A stretch of 46,101 bases of DNA from Tamaricihabitans halophyticus (GCF_004340875.1 NZ_SLXQ01000025.1:1-46101), one strand, 5' to 3'. Counted from the stretch's first letter, positions 25,253-34,559 are shown. Notes: generated from the sequence alone by a model not told the origin. Program-made: numbers and translations.

Positions 25253-25282
25253 CAAATAAAGCAAGCACGCTTGCTTGTTTTG
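25253..25282. promoter_or_regulatory. Operator-like palindrome in front of the acyl-CoA carboxylase operon
   Basis: AAGCAAGC-AC-GCTTGCTT (25259-25276) is a perfect 18-bp dyad, and weaker symmetry extends it to 30 bp (12 of 14 pairs in each arm). TTGCTT within it could serve as a -35 box. Its centre is 38 bp before the first gene. Its size and form are those of a TetR-family site, and the operon ends with a tetR gene. Confidence 0.65.
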
Positions 25283-25305
25283 GCGTCAGCTGCCAACCTA
25301 CTGAT

Positions 25306-26100
25306 ATGGGTACGGACAAAGCAGCGTTGCTTGCGGACCTTGCCGCGGAATGCGGCGAACTCGACGAACTGGTCACCGGGCTTTCCGCGGCGGGTTGGGC
25401 AACGACCACGCCGGCACCCGGTTGGACGATCGCGCATCAGATAGCCCATCTTCGATGGACCGACGAACAGGCCCTACTCGCCGCGACCGATCCGGAGTCC
25501 TTTCAGGACCGACTGGCCACCGCGCTGGCCGCGCCGGAGCGGTTCGTGGATGATGCGGCACAGGCGGGTGCCGCCGAGCGGCCAGCCGAACTGCTTGCCG
25601 GCTGGCGCGGCGCGCGGTCCGAGCTGATCGACGTGTTGGCGAAGGTGCCGGACGGCACGAAAATACCCTGGTACGCCACTCCCATGTCGGCCGCGTCGAT
25701 GGCGACGGCACGGCTGATGGAGGTGTGGGCGCACGGTCTCGATGTCGCCGATGCACTTGACGTCGAGCGGCAGCCGACCGAGCGGCTCCGGCATGTCGCC
25801 TACCTCGGCGTACGTACCAGGGACTTCGCCTTTCGGATGCGCCAGCTGACGCCGCCAACCACGGAGTTCCGGGTCGAGCTGCGCGGCCCTGGTGGCGAAC
25901 TCTGGTCGTGGGGGCCGGCGGATGCGCTGGAAAGCGTCACCGGGTCCGCCGTGGACTTCTGTTACCTGGTAACGCAACGTCGGCACCGGGCAGATACCGA
26001 TCTGCGGGCCACGGGCGAAGCCGCAAGCACCTGGTTGGACATCGCGCAGGCCTTCGCGGGACCGCGTGGAGTCGGTCGGCAACCTGGGCAGTTCCGGTGA
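25306..26100 (+). CDS. TIGR03084 family protein (maleylpyruvate isomerase/DinB fold)
   Basis: A 264-residue protein of the mycothiol-dependent maleylpyruvate isomerase/DinB-like superfamily. The first four-helix part has [23 protein letters not shown] (about residues 38-60) and [16 protein letters not shown] (about 138), whose histidines are expected metal ligands. The TIGR03084 subgroup typically sits in actinobacterial acyl-CoA operons such as this one, but its reaction is unknown; a mycothiol- or water-dependent step is possible. ATG 25306 has no clear ribosome site and may lie close to the transcription start. It is first in the operon, divergent from the DUF998 gene. Confidence 0.85.
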   Translation: MGTDKAALLADLAAECGELDELVTGLSAAGWATTTPAPGWTIAHQIAHLRWTDEQALLAATDPESFQDRLATALAAPERFVDDAAQAGAAERPAELLAGWRGARSELIDVLAKVPDGTKIPWYATPMSAASMATARLMEVWAHGLDVADALDVERQPTERLRHVAYLGVRTRDFAFRMRQLTPPTTEFRVELRGPGGELWSWGPADALESVTGSAVDFCYLVTQRRHRADTDLRATGEAASTWLDIAQAFAGPRGVGRQPGQFR

Positions 26101-26108
26101 GCCGGGCT

Positions 26109-27848
26109 ATGGCGAACCAGCCAGGATCGAACGACACTGGTTCGAATCGCTTCGGGCCGGACGGCACACTCCGGATAGCCAATGCCTCCGGCTTCTACGG
26201 TGACCGGTTCAGCGCGTTCCGGGAAATGCTGGTGGACGGCCCGATCGACGTGCTCACCGGGGACTACCTCGCCGAGCTGACCATGCTCATCCTCGGCAGG
26301 GATCGACTCAAGGACGCGCGGCGCGGTTACGCGAAGACCTTTCTCCGGCAGCTCGAGGACGGGCTGGGGCTTGCCATGGAGCGCGGCGTGCAGATCATCA
26401 GCAATGCCGGCGGGCTCAACCCCGCCGGGCTGGCCGCCGATATCACCGAACTCGCCGCAGGGCTCGGCCTCGACGTCAACGTCGCTCAGGTATCCGGGGA
26501 CGATCTGCTATCGCGTGCCGGCGAGCTCGGCTTCGGTGCACCGCTGACCGCGAACGCGTACCTCGGCGGCTGGGGAATCGCGGAATGCCTTCGAGCCGGC
26601 GCGGATATCGTCGTCACGGGAAGGGTGACCGATGCCTCGCTCGTGGTCGGCCCGGCAGCCGCCCGGTTCGGCTGGACACACACTGACTACGACGCGCTTG
26701 CCGGTGCGGTGGCAGCCGGGCACGTCATCGAATGCGGGGCGCAGGCGACCGGCGGCAACTACTCCTGGTTCACCCGCCATGATGTGCGCCGCCCGGGCTT
26801 TCCCATCGCGGAGCTCCGGCCGGACGGGTCGAGTGTGATCACCAAACACCCGGGCACCGGTGGCGCGGTGACCGTGGGCACGGTGACCGCGCAGCTGCTT
26901 TACGAGATCGCCGGTGCCCGCTACCCGGGGCCGGACGTGACCGCGCGGTTCGACACCATTGAACTGTCCGAACTGGACACCGACAGAGTGCAGATTCGCG
27001 GCGCGCGTGGCGAGCCGCCGCCCCCGGACGTCAAGGTGTGCCTGAACGAACTTGGCGGCTACCGCAACGAGGTGAGTTTCGTGCTCACCGGGCTGGACAT
27101 CGAGGAGAAAGCGGCCTTGGCGCGCGCGCAGCTCACCGCCGCGCTGGACGCCGCGCCAGCGGAGATGCGCTGGCAGCTGGCTCGAACCGAACACGCCGAC
27201 CCGGATACCGAGCAAGCGGCGAGCGCGGTGCTGCGGTGCACGGTCTATGACGCGGACGCGGACCTGGTCGGTAGGACATTCAGCGGAGCCGCCGTGGAAC
27301 TCGCGCTGGCGAGCTACCCGGGGTTTCACCTGACCGCGCCGCCAGGCAGTGCCTCGCCATATGGCGTGTACACGGAAGGGCACATACCGGCCGCGGAACT
27401 GGCACAGGTAGCAGTGTGCCCGGACGGCTCCCGTGTGGACATAGCTCCGCCGGGCGGCGTGCGGCCGCTGGAGCCGGTCCCCGAGCCCGTCCTGCCGGCC
27501 GCGCTCACCGCTGGCGCTACCCGCCGGGTGCCACTTGGCGCCGTAGCCGCCGCGCGGAGCGGGGACAAGGGTGGTAACGCGAACGTGGGCGTCTGGGTGG
27601 AGACCGAGGAGGCATGGCGCTGGTTGGTGCACACCCTGACGACGGCGGAGTTCCAGCGGCTGCTACCGGAAACGGCGGAACTGGCCGTGACAAGGCACCT
27701 GCTGCCGAACCTCTATGCGGTGAACTTCGTGGTTGCCGGCCTGCTCGGCAGGGGTGTCGCCGAGCAGGCCAGGTTCGACCCACAGGCGAAGGCGGTCGGC
27801 GAATGGCTACGCGCCCGGCTGGTGGACATCCCGGAGGTACTACTGTGA
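26109..27848 (+). CDS. Acyclic terpene utilisation AtuA-like protein (DUF1446)
   Basis: A 579-residue protein with the AtuA N-terminal region (IANASGFYGDRFSAFREML, GLNPAGLAADI, YLGGWGIAECLRAGADIVVTGRVTDASL, ATGGNYSWF) and a C-terminal AtuA-like domain with RSGDKGGNANVGVWV (about residue 480). AtuA is required for growth on citronellol and geraniol in pseudomonads, but its chemistry is not firmly established. The counterpart in the mycobacterial accA2/accD2 locus occupies the same position. Two starts are possible: ATG 26109, or GTG 26097, which overlaps the previous stop as GTGA; neither has a strong ribosome site. Confidence 0.9.
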   Translation: MANQPGSNDTGSNRFGPDGTLRIANASGFYGDRFSAFREMLVDGPIDVLTGDYLAELTMLILGRDRLKDARRGYAKTFLRQLEDGLGLAMERGVQIISNAGGLNPAGLAADITELAAGLGLDVNVAQVSGDDLLSRAGELGFGAPLTANAYLGGWGIAECLRAGADIVVTGRVTDASLVVGPAAARFGWTHTDYDALAGAVAAGHVIECGAQATGGNYSWFTRHDVRRPGFPIAELRPDGSSVITKHPGTGGAVTVGTVTAQLLYEIAGARYPGPDVTARFDTIELSELDTDRVQIRGARGEPPPPDVKVCLNELGGYRNEVSFVLTGLDIEEKAALARAQLTAALDAAPAEMRWQLARTEHADPDTEQAASAVLRCTVYDADADLVGRTFSGAAVELALASYPGFHLTAPPGSASPYGVYTEGHIPAAELAQVAVCPDGSRVDIAPPGGVRPLEPVPEPVLPAALTAGATRRVPLGAVAAARSGDKGGNANVGVWVETEEAWRWLVHTLTTAEFQRLLPETAELAVTRHLLPNLYAVNFVVAGLLGRGVAEQARFDPQAKAVGEWLRARLVDIPEVLL

Positions 27849-29032
27849 CCACGGATCGTTTCGAGACGGCGGATCCTTTTCAAACGGCGGATCCTTTCGA
27901 AACGGCGGAGCGCGATGCGCTACGAGATACCGTGCGCCGCTTCGTCGCCGACGAAGTACTCGACTCGCTGGACAGCTGGGAAGCCGAGGGCGAGGTTCCG
28001 CGCGCGTTGCATCGCAAGGCCGCTGAGCTCGGCCTGCTCGGGGTGAGCTTCCCAGCAGATGTGGGCGGCGGGGGCGGCGACGTGATCGACGCGCAGGTGG
28101 TGACCGAACAGCTGCTGTATTCGGGGTGTTCTGGCGGGCTGATCGCCGCGCTACTCACCTCGGGAATCGCGTTGCCACATATCGTGACGGCCGCCGACCC
28201 GGCACAGCTCGACCGGTGGGTCCGGCCGACGCTCGCCGGCGAGGCCATCGGATCGCTCGCGGTCACCGAGCCCGATGGCGGCTCTGATGTTGCCGGCTTG
28301 CGCACGACCGCGCATCGGGACGGCGACGACTACGTGGTCAACGGCGCCAAGACGTTCATCACCTCGGGAGTCCGCGCCGATTTCGTGACCACCGCGGTGC
28401 GCACCGGCGGATCGGGTGCCGAGGGAATATCACTGTTGGTCATCGAGCGAGGCACGCCAGGTTTCACGGTGAGTCGCAAGCTGGCCAAGATGGGCTGGCT
28501 GTGCTCGGACACCGCTGAACTGTCCTTCGTGGACTGCCGGGTGCCCGCGGCGAACCTGGTTGGCGCGGAGGGAACCGGGTTCGCGCAACTAGCCCAGCAC
28601 TTCGTCAGTGAGCGCTTGGGGCTTGCCGTGCAGGCCTATGCCGGTGCGCAGCGTGCCCTTGACCTGACCGTGCGGTGGTGCCGGGACCGGCAGACGTTCG
28701 GCAAACCACTGATCGCCCGCCAGACGGTGCGGCACACGCTCACCGAGATGGCTCGCAAGGTCGATGTCGCGCGCACCTACGCGCATGATGTGGCCCGCCG
28801 ATACCTCGCTGGTGAGGATGTGCTCGCGCAGGTCTGCTTCGCCAAGAACACCGCGGTCGAAGCTGGTGAATGGGTGGTGGATCAAGCGGTCCAACTGCAC
28901 GGAGGGCTCGGATACATGCGGGAGTGCGAAGTGGAACGGCAGTACCGGGATATGCGGATTCTGGGGATCGGCGGCGGTGCCACGGAGATCATGACCAGCC
29001 TCGCTGGGCGAGCACTGGGGTACACGGCATGA
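27845..29032 (+). CDS. Acyl-CoA dehydrogenase (FadE13/AtuD-like)
   Basis: A 395-residue flavoprotein that introduces a 2,3-double bond into an acyl-CoA. FAD/substrate motifs are SLAVTEPDGGSDVAGLRTTA (about residue 137) and QLHGGLGYMRECEVERQYRDMRI (about 348). The glutamate used by medium-chain enzymes near the C-terminus is replaced in LGIGGGATEIM. A glutamate in FVSERLGLAVQ (residue 256) sits where isovaleryl- and long-chain-type enzymes keep their base. The IGGG motif is also typical of citronellyl-CoA-type enzymes. GTG 27845 overlaps the AtuA stop, with GGAGG seven bases upstream. The first 20 residues carry an in-frame tandem repeat. Confidence 0.93.
   Translation: MTTDRFETADPFQTADPFETAERDALRDTVRRFVADEVLDSLDSWEAEGEVPRALHRKAAELGLLGVSFPADVGGGGGDVIDAQVVTEQLLYSGCSGGLIAALLTSGIALPHIVTAADPAQLDRWVRPTLAGEAIGSLAVTEPDGGSDVAGLRTTAHRDGDDYVVNGAKTFITSGVRADFVTTAVRTGGSGAEGISLLVIERGTPGFTVSRKLAKMGWLCSDTAELSFVDCRVPAANLVGAEGTGFAQLAQHFVSERLGLAVQAYAGAQRALDLTVRWCRDRQTFGKPLIARQTVRHTLTEMARKVDVARTYAHDVARRYLAGEDVLAQVCFAKNTAVEAGEWVVDQAVQLHGGLGYMRECEVERQYRDMRILGIGGGATEIMTSLAGRALGYTA
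27860..27913 (+). repeat. In-frame 18-bp tandem repeat at the 5' end of the acyl-CoA dehydrogenase gene
   Basis: The unit encoding F(E/Q)TADP is present twice in full and a third time as FETAER. DNA copies are nearly identical (ACGGCGGATCCTTT core), so this looks like recent replication slippage that keeps the frame. It lengthens the N-terminus ahead of the first conserved helix, RDALRDTVRRFV. Confidence 0.8.
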
Positions 29033-30627
29033 CCGCGCTGGAGACCGGAGTTGACCAGAGCGCGCCCGAGTTCGCCGGCAACCGCGCCGCGATGCTGGAC
29101 AAACTGGCCGAACTGGACGCCGAACACGCCAAGGCGGTAGCCGGTGGCGGTGAGAAATACACCGCACGGCACCGAAAACGGGGCAAGCTGCTGGCGCGGG
29201 AACGTATCGAGCTACTGGTTGACGCGGACGCGCCGTTCCTCGAATTCTCCCCGCTGGCCGCCTGGGGTACCGACTACCAGGTGGGTGGCAGCGTGGTCAC
29301 CGGTATCGGGGTGATCGAAGGCGTCGAATGCGTGCTCGTGGCCAGCGATCCGACGGTGCGGGGCGGTTCGAGTAATCCGTGGACCCTGAAGAAGAACCTC
29401 AGGGCGATGGAGATCGCGATGGGCAACCGGCTGCCGCTGGTGAACCTGGTGGAATCCGGCGGCGCCGATCTTCCCGCGCAGAAGGAGATCTTCATCCCTG
29501 GCGGGAAGATGTTCCGCGAGTTGACCCGGCTGTCCGCCGCGGGGATCCCGACCATCGCGCTGGTGTTCGGCAACTCGACGGCCGGCGGCGCCTACGTGCC
29601 AGGAATGTCCGATCACGTCGTGATGATCAAGGAACGGTCCAAGGTGTTCCTGGGTGGGCCGCCGCTGGTCAAGATGGCGACCGGGGAGGAGTCGGACGAC
29701 GAATCGCTCGGTGGCGCCGAGATGCACGCCAGGGTCTCCGGTCTTGCCGACTACTACGCGCTGGACGAGCAGGACGCGATCCGCATCGGTCGAAGGATCG
29801 TGGCCAGGCTGAACTGGCGTAAGCACGGCCCAGCACCGAGCGCGCCGGCCCCTGAGCCGTTGTACGACGCCGAGGACTTGCTCGGCATCGTGCCAACGGA
29901 TCTCAAGGTGCCGTTCGATCCGCGCGAGGTGCTTGCTCGAGTGGTGGACGGTTCGGACTTCGATGAGTTCAAACCGGGCTACGGGTCGAGTTTGGTGACC
30001 GGCTGGGCGCGGGTGCACGGTTATCCGGTCGGGGTACTGGCCAATGCTCAGGGCGTGCTGTTCAGTACGGAGTCACAGAAAGCGACCCAGTTCATCCAGC
30101 TGGCCAACCAGACCGACACCCCCTTGATTTTCCTGCACAATACGACCGGTTACATGGTCGGCAGGGAGTACGAGCAGGCCGGGATGATCAAGCACGGCGC
30201 GATGATGATCAATGCGGTGTCGAACAGCACCGTCCCGCATATTTCCCTGCTGATCGGTGCTTCCTACGGCGCGGGGCATTACGGCATGTGTGGTCGAGCC
30301 TATGACCCGCGATTCCTGTTCGCTTGGCCCAGTGCGAAGTCGGCCGTGATGGGGCCACAACAGCTGGCCGGGGTGTTGTCCATCGTGGCCAGACAGGCGG
30401 CCGAGGGCGCCGGCAGGGAGTACCGCGACGAGGACGATGCGGCCATGCGAGCTGCCGTGGAGCAGCAGATCGAGGCCGAATCGCTGCCGATGTTCCTGTC
30501 CGGGCGACTTTTCGACGATGGCGTGATCGACCCACGGGACACCAGAACGGTGCTCGGTATCTGCCTTTCCGCGATCCACAATGGCCCGGTCGCGGGGTCG
30601 AACGACTTCGGCGTCTTCCGGATGTGA
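29029..30627 (+). CDS. Acyl-CoA carboxylase carboxyltransferase (beta) subunit
   Basis: A 532-residue carboxyltransferase, the usual size for methylcrotonyl/geranyl-CoA carboxylase beta subunits. The N-terminal half has RIELLVDADAPFLEFSPLAAWG and GGSSNPWTLKKNLRAMEIA; oxyanion-stabilising glycines lie in NSTAGGAYVPGMSDH (about residue 184) and LIGASYGAGHYGMCGRAYDPRFLF (about 412). Together with the biotin-bearing alpha subunit it carboxylates a branched or unsaturated acyl-CoA. It is an accD2-like gene by position. ATG overlaps the preceding stop (ATGA). Confidence 0.94.
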   Translation: MTALETGVDQSAPEFAGNRAAMLDKLAELDAEHAKAVAGGGEKYTARHRKRGKLLARERIELLVDADAPFLEFSPLAAWGTDYQVGGSVVTGIGVIEGVECVLVASDPTVRGGSSNPWTLKKNLRAMEIAMGNRLPLVNLVESGGADLPAQKEIFIPGGKMFRELTRLSAAGIPTIALVFGNSTAGGAYVPGMSDHVVMIKERSKVFLGGPPLVKMATGEESDDESLGGAEMHARVSGLADYYALDEQDAIRIGRRIVARLNWRKHGPAPSAPAPEPLYDAEDLLGIVPTDLKVPFDPREVLARVVDGSDFDEFKPGYGSSLVTGWARVHGYPVGVLANAQGVLFSTESQKATQFIQLANQTDTPLIFLHNTTGYMVGREYEQAGMIKHGAMMINAVSNSTVPHISLLIGASYGAGHYGMCGRAYDPRFLFAWPSAKSAVMGPQQLAGVLSIVARQAAEGAGREYRDEDDAAMRAAVEQQIEAESLPMFLSGRLFDDGVIDPRDTRTVLGICLSAIHNGPVAGSNDFGVFRM

Positions 30628-30635
30628 GGGACGGG

Positions 30636-32636
30636 ATGATCACGAGACTGCTGGTGGCCAACCGGGGTGAGATCGCCCGCAGGGTATTTCACACCTGCCG
30701 GGAACTCGGGATCGAGTGCGTTGCGGTGTACTCCGACGCCGATGCCGAACAGGACCATGCCCGCGAGGCGGATCTGGCTGTCCGGCTGCCGGGCACCGCC
30801 GCCGCGGACACCTACCTCAGTGCGGATGCGCTGATCGCTGCCGCGCGGTCGAGTGGCGCGGACGCGATCCACCCCGGCTATGGCTTTCTCTCCGAGGACG
30901 CGGACTTCGCGGCCAAGGTGAGCGCGGCCGGCCTGGTGTGGATTGGACCCGCGGCACAGGCAATCGAGGCGATGGCCGCGAAGGTTCCGGCGAAACAGCT
31001 GATGGCCGAGGCAGGGGTGCCAGTACTGGGCGAACTCGATCCGGAGCGGCTGACATCAGCGGATCTACCGGTTCTGCTCAAGGCATCCGCTGGTGGCGGT
31101 GGCCGTGGTATGCGCGTCGTCCGCGCGCTCGACGAGCTCGATTCCGCGCTGGAGTCGGCACGTCTCGAGGCGGCAGCGGCGTTCGGGGACGCCACAGTGT
31201 TCTGCGAGCCGTACCTGGAAGCCGGCCGGCATATCGAGGTGCAGGTGCTCGCCGATACGCACGGCACGGTGTGGGCGGTCGGCGAGCGCGAGTGTTCCAT
31301 CCAGCGTCGGCATCAGAAGGTGATCGAGGAGGCGCCCGCGCCACTGGTACAACGGCAGCCCATGCTGCGCGAGCAGTTGTGCGCGGCCGCGCGTGATGCC
31401 GCGAAAGCGATCGAGTACGTGGGCGCCGGAACCGTCGAGTTCCTTGCCGATGAACAGGGCCGGTTCTTCTTCCTGGAGATGAACACCCGGCTACAGGTGG
31501 AACATCCGGTGACCGAATGCACGACCGGTCTCGATCTGGTGCGCTGGCAATTGCGTATCGCCGAGGGCTGGTCGTTACCGGCCACGCCTCCGGAGAGTAC
31601 CGGCCATGCGATCGAAGCGCGGCTCTACGCGGAGGATCCGGCGCGCGAATGGCAACCGAGCAGTGGTCCACTTTATCTGTTCGATGTGGATGGTCGGGAA
31701 CGGGAGTTCCAGGTGCTTGCCGATCCGGCGATAAGGCTGGATTCCGGTGTTCGCACCGGGTCAGAGGTGAGCGTGCACTACGATCCGATGCTGGCCAAAG
31801 TGATCTCGTATGCGCCGACAAGGACGGAGGCCGCTCGCGCGCTCAGCGCGGCGCTCGGCCGGGCCAGGGTGCACGGTCTACGCACCAATCGGGATCTCCT
31901 GGTCCGGACCCTCCGGCATCCGGCGTTTCTCGCCGGTGACACGGACACCGCGTTCTTTGACCGGCATGGGTTGGCAGCCCTCGCCGCCCCGCTCGCGGAT
32001 ACCACCATCGAGAGGCTGAGCGCGCTCGCCGCGGCACTGGCCGACGCAGCGGAGAACCGGCGCGGCGCGACGGTGCTGCGCGCGATCCCCAGTGGCTGGC
32101 GCAACATCGTCTCGCAGGACCAGCTCAAGTGCTATGCGAGCGATCGCGCCGAACACGCGGTGCGGTACCGGTTTACCCGCGATGGTCCGCATGCGCCGGA
32201 CTATCCGGATGTGCTTGTGGGTTCGGCGGGGCCGGATCTGGTCGAGCTGCTCGTCGACGGAGTACGGCACGGCTTTGCCGTCGCCAGGTACCCGGACCGG
32301 GTGTGTGTGGACTCGGCCATGGGCGCGGTGGATCTGGTTCCGGTGCCCAGGTTCACTGATCCGGCCAAGGTGCGGGCGCCGGGTTCGCTGCTGGCGCCGA
32401 TGCCGGGCAACGTGGTGCGGATCGCGGTATCCGTTGGCGATCAGGTAGCCGCCGGTCAGCCGCTGCTGTGGTTGGAGGCGATGAAGATGGAGCACACCAT
32501 CGCGGCGCCGGCCAGCGGTGTGGTGGGCGAACTCCTGGTCGCCAGCGGGCAGCAAGTGGCTCAGGACGCCACGCTCATCGTGATAGCTGAGCCGGAGGCG
32601 GATCAGCCGCAGGTCGAGGAAGGCAGGTCGACATGA
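30636..32636 (+). CDS. Acyl-CoA carboxylase biotin carboxylase/carrier (alpha) subunit
   Basis: A 666-residue alpha subunit. The biotin carboxylase part covers about residues 1-450 (LLVANRGEIARRV, HPGYGFLSED, KASAGGGGRGMR, ECSIQRRHQKVIEEAP, FFLEMNTRLQVEHPVTE). A linker/BT-like region follows, and a C-terminal carrier domain has the biotinylated lysine in EAMKMEH (Lys617). It makes carboxybiotin from bicarbonate and ATP and hands it to the beta subunit, whose gene ends eight bases upstream. Start ATG 30636 follows GAGGGACGGG. It resembles accA2 of mycobacteria and atuF/liuD of pseudomonads. Confidence 0.95.
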   Translation: MITRLLVANRGEIARRVFHTCRELGIECVAVYSDADAEQDHAREADLAVRLPGTAAADTYLSADALIAAARSSGADAIHPGYGFLSEDADFAAKVSAAGLVWIGPAAQAIEAMAAKVPAKQLMAEAGVPVLGELDPERLTSADLPVLLKASAGGGGRGMRVVRALDELDSALESARLEAAAAFGDATVFCEPYLEAGRHIEVQVLADTHGTVWAVGERECSIQRRHQKVIEEAPAPLVQRQPMLREQLCAAARDAAKAIEYVGAGTVEFLADEQGRFFFLEMNTRLQVEHPVTECTTGLDLVRWQLRIAEGWSLPATPPESTGHAIEARLYAEDPAREWQPSSGPLYLFDVDGREREFQVLADPAIRLDSGVRTGSEVSVHYDPMLAKVISYAPTRTEAARALSAALGRARVHGLRTNRDLLVRTLRHPAFLAGDTDTAFFDRHGLAALAAPLADTTIERLSALAAALADAAENRRGATVLRAIPSGWRNIVSQDQLKCYASDRAEHAVRYRFTRDGPHAPDYPDVLVGSAGPDLVELLVDGVRHGFAVARYPDRVCVDSAMGAVDLVPVPRFTDPAKVRAPGSLLAPMPGNVVRIAVSVGDQVAAGQPLLWLEAMKMEHTIAAPASGVVGELLVASGQQVAQDATLIVIAEPEADQPQVEEGRST

Positions 32637-33790
32637 GCTTCGTGGAAAGCGATGAACGCAAGGCGCTGCGCGCCGCGGTGTTCGAACTGGCGACGGGTTA
32701 CGGGCACCAGTACATCGCGCGCAAGGCACGGGCAGGAGAACACGCCGACGAACTCTGGGCCGAGGCTGGCAAGCTCGGTTATCTCGGCGTGAACCTCCCG
32801 GAACAGTACGGTGGCGGCGGGGGAGGAATGGCCGAGCTCGCCACGGTGCTCGAGGAACTTGGCGCTGGTGGTTGCCCGCTGTTGATGATGGTGGTCTCGC
32901 CGGCCATCTGCGGCACGATCATCAATCGCTTTGGTACCGAGGAGCAGCGTTCACGGTGGCTGCCGGGCCTTGCGGATGCTTCGACGATCATGGCTTTCGC
33001 GATTACCGAACCGGACGCTGGTTCCAATTCGCATCGGATCACCACGACCGCGCGCAGGGACGGGGACGATTGGGTGCTCTCCGGCCAGAAGGTGTTCATC
33101 TCCGGTGTGGACTGGGCGGACGCGGTGCTGGTCGTCAGCCGCACCGCGGATGCCAAGACGGGCAAGCTCAAACCGGCGCTGTTCATCGTGCCCACGGACG
33201 TGCCCGGGTTCGAGTATCGGCCGATCGAGATGGATCTGGTGAGTGTGGACCGTCAGTTCCAGGTGTTCCTTGACGAGGTGCGGCTGCCCGCCGAAGCGTT
33301 GGTCGGTTCCGAGGACGCCGCACTGGCGCAGCTGTTCGCTGGATTGAATCCGGAGCGGATCATGGCCTCGGCGTTCGCGTTGGGCATAGCGCGGTACGCG
33401 CTGGACAAGGCGGTGACGTACGCGAATCAGCGGCAGGTGTGGGGCACCGCGATCGGAGCGCACCAGGGCGTGTCCCATCCGCTTGCCCAACTCAAGATCG
33501 AGATTGAGCTGGCCAAGTTGATGACCCAGAAGGCCGCCTACCTGTACGACATGGGGGACGATTTCGGTGCCGGTGAGGCCGCGAACATGGCGAAGTACGC
33601 GGCAGCCGAGGCGAGCGCGCGGACGGTCGATCAGGCGGTGCAGGTGCACGGGGGGAACGGACTTGCCAGCGAGTATGGGCTCGGCACGTTGATCGCGGCC
33701 TCTCGGGTAGGCCGGATCGCACCGGTGAGCAGGGAGATGATCCTCAACTTCGTCGCACAGAACTCCTTGGGTCTGCCCAAGTCTTACTAG
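32633..33790 (+). CDS. Acyl-CoA dehydrogenase (FadE12-like)
   Basis: A 385-residue acyl-CoA dehydrogenase, the second in this operon. Landmarks are GYLGVNLPEQYGGGGGGM (about residue 50), MAFAITEPDAGSNSHRITTTA (about 120-140), GQKVFISGVDWAD and VQVHGGNGLASEYGLG (about 345). The glutamate in LNPERIMASAFALG (about 243) is placed as in isovaleryl-CoA dehydrogenases, while the C-terminal RIAPVSREMILNF lacks the medium-chain base. It probably acts on the same branched-chain family of substrates as its neighbour. Its ATG overlaps the alpha-subunit stop (ATGA). Confidence 0.93.
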   Translation: MSFVESDERKALRAAVFELATGYGHQYIARKARAGEHADELWAEAGKLGYLGVNLPEQYGGGGGGMAELATVLEELGAGGCPLLMMVVSPAICGTIINRFGTEEQRSRWLPGLADASTIMAFAITEPDAGSNSHRITTTARRDGDDWVLSGQKVFISGVDWADAVLVVSRTADAKTGKLKPALFIVPTDVPGFEYRPIEMDLVSVDRQFQVFLDEVRLPAEALVGSEDAALAQLFAGLNPERIMASAFALGIARYALDKAVTYANQRQVWGTAIGAHQGVSHPLAQLKIEIELAKLMTQKAAYLYDMGDDFGAGEAANMAKYAAAEASARTVDQAVQVHGGNGLASEYGLGTLIAASRVGRIAPVSREMILNFVAQNSLGLPKSY

Positions 33791-33831
33791 CATGGCTGGG
33801 TGATCATCGAGGCCGGTGAGGAGGTGGTCGT

Positions 33832-34455
33832 ATGGGCGAGCCGGTGCTCCGCGAACCGCGACAGGAGCGCAGCAGGGTAACGAGGCAGCGACTGCTCGAG
33901 GCAGCGGTGAGCTGTCTGGCCGAACTCGGCTGGGCAGGCAGCACGGTGGGACTGGTCGCCCATCGGGCCGGGGTTTCCAGAGGAGCCGCGCAGCACCACT
34001 TCCCGACCAGGGAAGAGTTGTTCGGCGCGGCCGTCGAGTACATGGCGGAGATCCGTTCGGCGGAAATCCGTGCGCGGTTGGCGCAGCCTCCCTCGGCCGT
34101 ATCGCGGACCGAGCTGGTCGTGGACGCCATGGTGCAGATGTATGCCGGCCCGCTGTTCCGGGCCGCGTTGCAGTTGTGGGCCGCCGCCTCCTCGGATGCC
34201 GCGCTCAAGGAGCGGGTGGTTCCGCTCGAGGTGCGAGTGGGCAGGGTCGCGCACCGGACCGCGGTTGAGCTACTCGAGGTGGATGAATCCAAGCCCGGCG
34301 CGCGCGAGGCCGTGCAGGCGACGCTCGATCTGGCGCGCGGTCTGGGGTTGGCGAACCTGCTCACCGACGACGGCAAACGGCGCGCACGGGTGGTCCGAGA
34401 GTGGGCGCGGATGTTGGATCGGGAGCTGGCCGAAGCAGGCACGAGACCGGGGTGA
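33832..34455 (+). CDS. TetR-family regulator at the end of the carboxylase operon
   Basis: A 207-residue TetR-type protein. The HTH lies in RQRLLEAAVSCLAELGWAGSTVGLVAHRAGVSRGAAQHHFPTREELFGAAVEYM (about residues 17-70). GAGGAGG precedes the ATG. The gene follows the second acyl-CoA dehydrogenase by 41 bases on the same strand, so it is probably the last gene of the operon and its feedback regulator, acting at the AAGCAAGC palindrome 8.5 kb upstream. This link is inferred from position; an acyl-CoA effector would be expected. Confidence 0.88.
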   Translation: MGEPVLREPRQERSRVTRQRLLEAAVSCLAELGWAGSTVGLVAHRAGVSRGAAQHHFPTREELFGAAVEYMAEIRSAEIRARLAQPPSAVSRTELVVDAMVQMYAGPLFRAALQLWAAASSDAALKERVVPLEVRVGRVAHRTAVELLEVDESKPGAREAVQATLDLARGLGLANLLTDDGKRRARVVREWARMLDRELAEAGTRPG

Positions 34456-34559
34456 GATAGGCCACCCATGCGGATCGTCGCCCGTGCACAGAAATAGTCA
34501 AGCGTTCAAGTAAGTTGTTTCGTGGTGTACGCACGACCACGGAACCGAAGGATGAGCCG

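Noticed and set aside
26508-27632. 374-codon minus-strand reading frame opposite the atuA-like gene
   Set aside because: No domain, no start context, and the plus strand encodes a conserved protein in an operon.
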